Of a stretch of 64,000 nucleotides of DNA, positions 62,480 to 64,000 are shown piece after piece. Every line of letters begins with the position of its first letter. Position 1 is the first letter of the stretch. A model generated the notes under the pieces. The model was given only the letters and a program-made list of their open reading frames with translations, had not been told where the DNA came from and did not search any database. The DNA lies in contig NZ_SMAI01000001.1 of NCBI RefSeq assembly GCF_004346185.1, positions 434,001 through 498,000 on the forward strand, given 5' to 3'. The translations under genes and the position numbers were made by a program. This stretch comes from Aquabacter spiritensis (GTDB taxonomy: Bacteria > Pseudomonadota > Alphaproteobacteria > Rhizobiales > Xanthobacteraceae).

Positions 62480-62506
62480 GCCGGCGGGTCGATGGACCCG
62501 GCCGGC
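62480..62506 (+). other. Hairpin between cheW and cheY
   Basis: GCCGGCGGGTC (62480-62490) pairs with GACCCG-G-CCGGC (62495-62506) around a GATG loop, with one bulged G. No T-run follows. It may trim or attenuate the che transcript. Confidence 0.4.
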
Positions 62507-62534
62507 GGCCGCCCCCGGAACCGGAGTGATTTTG

Positions 62535-62915
62535 ATGAAGACCTGCCTGATTGTTGACGATTCCCGCGTCGTGCGCATGGTCGCCCGGCGCTTCTTTGAA
62601 GGGTGGGGGTTCGACACCCGCGAGGCGGCCGACGGCGCCGAAGCGCTCGATGCCTGCGCGATCGCCATGCCGGACGTGATCCTGCTCGACTGGAACATGC
62701 CGCGCATGACCGGCATCGAAGTGCTGCGCCAATTGCGCAGCTGGCCGCGCGGCACGACACCCAAGGTGATCTTCTGCACCACGCAGACCGATCCGGCCCA
62801 TATCGCCGCAGCGATCAAAGCCGGAGCGGACGAATACATCATGAAGCCGTTCGACGCCGAGATCTTGGAGCGCAAGCTTGTCGAGGTGGGTCTGATCGCG
62901 ACGGTGGACGCATGA
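62535..62915 (+). CDS. cheY: Chemotaxis response regulator CheY (second copy)
   Basis: 126-residue receiver: IVDDSRVVR, LLDWNMPRMTG with the phosphoacceptor Asp, FCTTQTD with Thr, and YIMKPFDA with Lys. The ATG at 62535 has GGAG 8 bases upstream. It lies within the che operon, whereas the other CheY (21318-21701) is alone beside cheZ. One may drive the motor and the other act as a phosphate sink, as established for paired CheY proteins in Sinorhizobium; which is which cannot be told. Overlaps cheB (ATGA). Confidence 0.92.
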   Translation: MKTCLIVDDSRVVRMVARRFFEGWGFDTREAADGAEALDACAIAMPDVILLDWNMPRMTGIEVLRQLRSWPRGTTPKVIFCTTQTDPAHIAAAIKAGADEYIMKPFDAEILERKLVEVGLIATVDA

Positions 62916-64000
62916 ACCGCGCCCCTCTCCCCTCCGATCCGCCGGAGGCTGCGCCACCGATCCGGGTGATGGTGGTTGACGATTCGGTGATGGTCCGCGG
63001 CCTCGTCGTGCGATGGCTCACCGATGCGGGCAGCGACCTGCAGGTGGTCGCGTCCCACGCCAACGGCCGCCTCGCGACCGACGACGTCCAGAAGACGCAG
63101 CCCGACGTCGTCGTGCTCGATCTTGAAATGCCCGGCATGGACGGCCTCACCGCTCTGCCTTTGTTCCTGGAGCGGCGGCCCGGCGTCGCGGTCCTCGTCG
63201 CCTCCGCGCTGACGCGGCGGGGCGCCGAGGTAAGCCTGAAAGCGCTCACCCTGGGCGCCGCGGATTATCTGCCGAAGCCCGATGCGTCGCAGGGGCCGGC
63301 CGCCGCCGAAGCCTTCAAGCGCGAGCTTGTCACCAAGGTGCGCAGCCTCGGCGCACGCCGCCGCAATCGCGGCAGCATGCCTCGACCGCCAATCGGACAG
63401 GTGGCCCCGGCGCCGGTCGCGGAGCGCGCGGTGGCGGCACAGCCGGCCCCGGCGATCCGCAAGGTCCGCCCGGACGAGAAGCTGCGCCCCTATTCCATGA
63501 CGCCGCCCACCATCCTCGCCATCGGGTCCTCGACCGGAGGGCCTCAGGCGCTGACCCGGGTGTTCACAGATATCGGTCCGGCGATCGGCAACGTCCCGGT
63601 GGTGATCGTCCAGCACATGCCGGCGACCTTCACGGCGATCCTCGCCGAGCACATGGCGCGCGCCTCGGGGCGTCCGGCCCGCGAGGGGACCGATGGCGAA
63701 CCGCTGCTTCCGGGCCACATCTACGTTGCGCCGGGCGGCTTCCACATGCTGGTCGCCCGATCCGGCAAGGAGGTCGTGCTCCGCATCAATGACGGCCCCC
63801 CGGAGAACTTCTGCAAGCCGGCCGTGGACCCGCTGTTCCGCAGCGTCTCGGAGGTGTTCGGCGCGGGAACCCTCGCCGCCGTCCTGACCGGCATGGGCTC
63901 GGACGGGGCCATAGGCGCCCGTCTCATCAGCGCGGCCGGCGGCAGCGTGATCGCACAGGACGAAGAGTCCAGCGTGGTCTGGGGCATGCCCGGCGCCGTG
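62912..64000 (+). CDS. cheB: Chemotaxis protein-glutamate methylesterase CheB, C-terminus beyond window
   Basis: Removes methyl groups from receptors and so resets sensitivity. 363 codons are present before the window ends. Receiver at about 17-135 with Asp70 in VLDLEMPGMDG, a linker rich in Pro/Ala (about 150-195), then the methylesterase domain with the catalytic triad: Ser207 (IGSSTGG), His235 (VQHMP) and Asp331 (TGMGSDGA). ATGA overlap with cheY. A cheR partner is not in the window and probably follows. Confidence 0.95.
   Translation, partial: MNRAPLPSDPPEAAPPIRVMVVDDSVMVRGLVVRWLTDAGSDLQVVASHANGRLATDDVQKTQPDVVVLDLEMPGMDGLTALPLFLERRPGVAVLVASALTRRGAEVSLKALTLGAADYLPKPDASQGPAAAEAFKRELVTKVRSLGARRRNRGSMPRPPIGQVAPAPVAERAVAAQPAPAIRKVRPDEKLRPYSMTPPTILAIGSSTGGPQALTRVFTDIGPAIGNVPVVIVQHMPATFTAILAEHMARASGRPAREGTDGEPLLPGHIYVAPGGFHMLVARSGKEVVLRINDGPPENFCKPAVDPLFRSVSEVFGAGTLAAVLTGMGSDGAIGARLISAAGGSVIAQDEESSVVWGMPGAV

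Noticed and set aside
1-64000. Mobile elements, prophage, CRISPR array, tRNA or rRNA genes
   Set aside because: No transposase, integrase, phage structural gene, regularly spaced repeat or tRNA-like cloverleaf was noticed on either strand; the one AT-rich island lies inside an intact gene.

Overview
The window is GC-rich, densely packed chromosomal DNA from a flagellated alphaproteobacterium, most probably of the order Hyphomicrobiales (Rhizobiales). The evidence is the set of lineage-typical motility genes (motC, motE, flaF, flbT, a DUF1217 gene, a small membrane gene between fliM and fliN) and the orphan regulator FtcR/Rem. Family or genus cannot be fixed from the sequence alone. No insertion sequence, prophage, CRISPR array, tRNA or rRNA was seen. 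Genes are tightly coupled: many stop/start pairs overlap as ATGA, GTGA, TTGA or TGATG, and several starts are GTG or TTG.

Region 1 (1-4260, minus strand) is a three-gene operon: a secondary-alcohol-type dehydrogenase, a two-domain universal stress protein and a P-type cation ATPase that runs off the left edge. A FixK/FNR-like box sits in class II geometry ahead of it, suggesting low-oxygen induction.

Region 2 (4266-13184) is an unusual uptake and catabolic cassette. A UTRA-type GntR regulator is divergent from a six-gene operon: a NitT/TauT-family binding protein, a calcineurin-like phosphoesterase with a long unassigned C-terminal domain, an ABC ATPase, a permease, a DUF3604 PHP-like hydrolase and a ComA-family phosphosulfolactate synthase. 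Its substrate is unknown. It is the best candidate for an undescribed pathway here.

Region 3 (13203-20230) is a signalling island: two membrane histidine kinases with the same H-box, a cofactor-less sulfite-oxidase-fold periplasmic protein, a single-domain receiver, a receiver-EAL protein and a receiver fused to a MarR-like winged helix.

Region 4 (20367-57375) is a nearly complete flagellar locus. It comprises ftcR, cheY, cheZ, a lytic transglycosylase, fliK-motC-motB-fliH-fliF, fliC, the flgB-to-fliP operon, the motA-to-flhB operon, DUF1217-flgF-fliI, and the run from flgE to the flgN-like gene. Together these encode the MS/C rings, export gate and ATPase, rod, hook, P and L rings, filament, stator and their chaperones. 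Eight matches to an 11-bp tandem repeat (consensus GCMAGCTTCGC + GCAAGSTT) lie upstream of ftcR, cheY/cheZ, fliF, fliC, flgB, motA, the DUF1217 gene and flgE. I propose them as FtcR operators.

Region 5 (57394-64000) is the chemotaxis operon: a methyl-accepting receptor, CheA with two CheW-like domains and a receiver, CheW, a second CheY, and CheB, which runs off the right edge.
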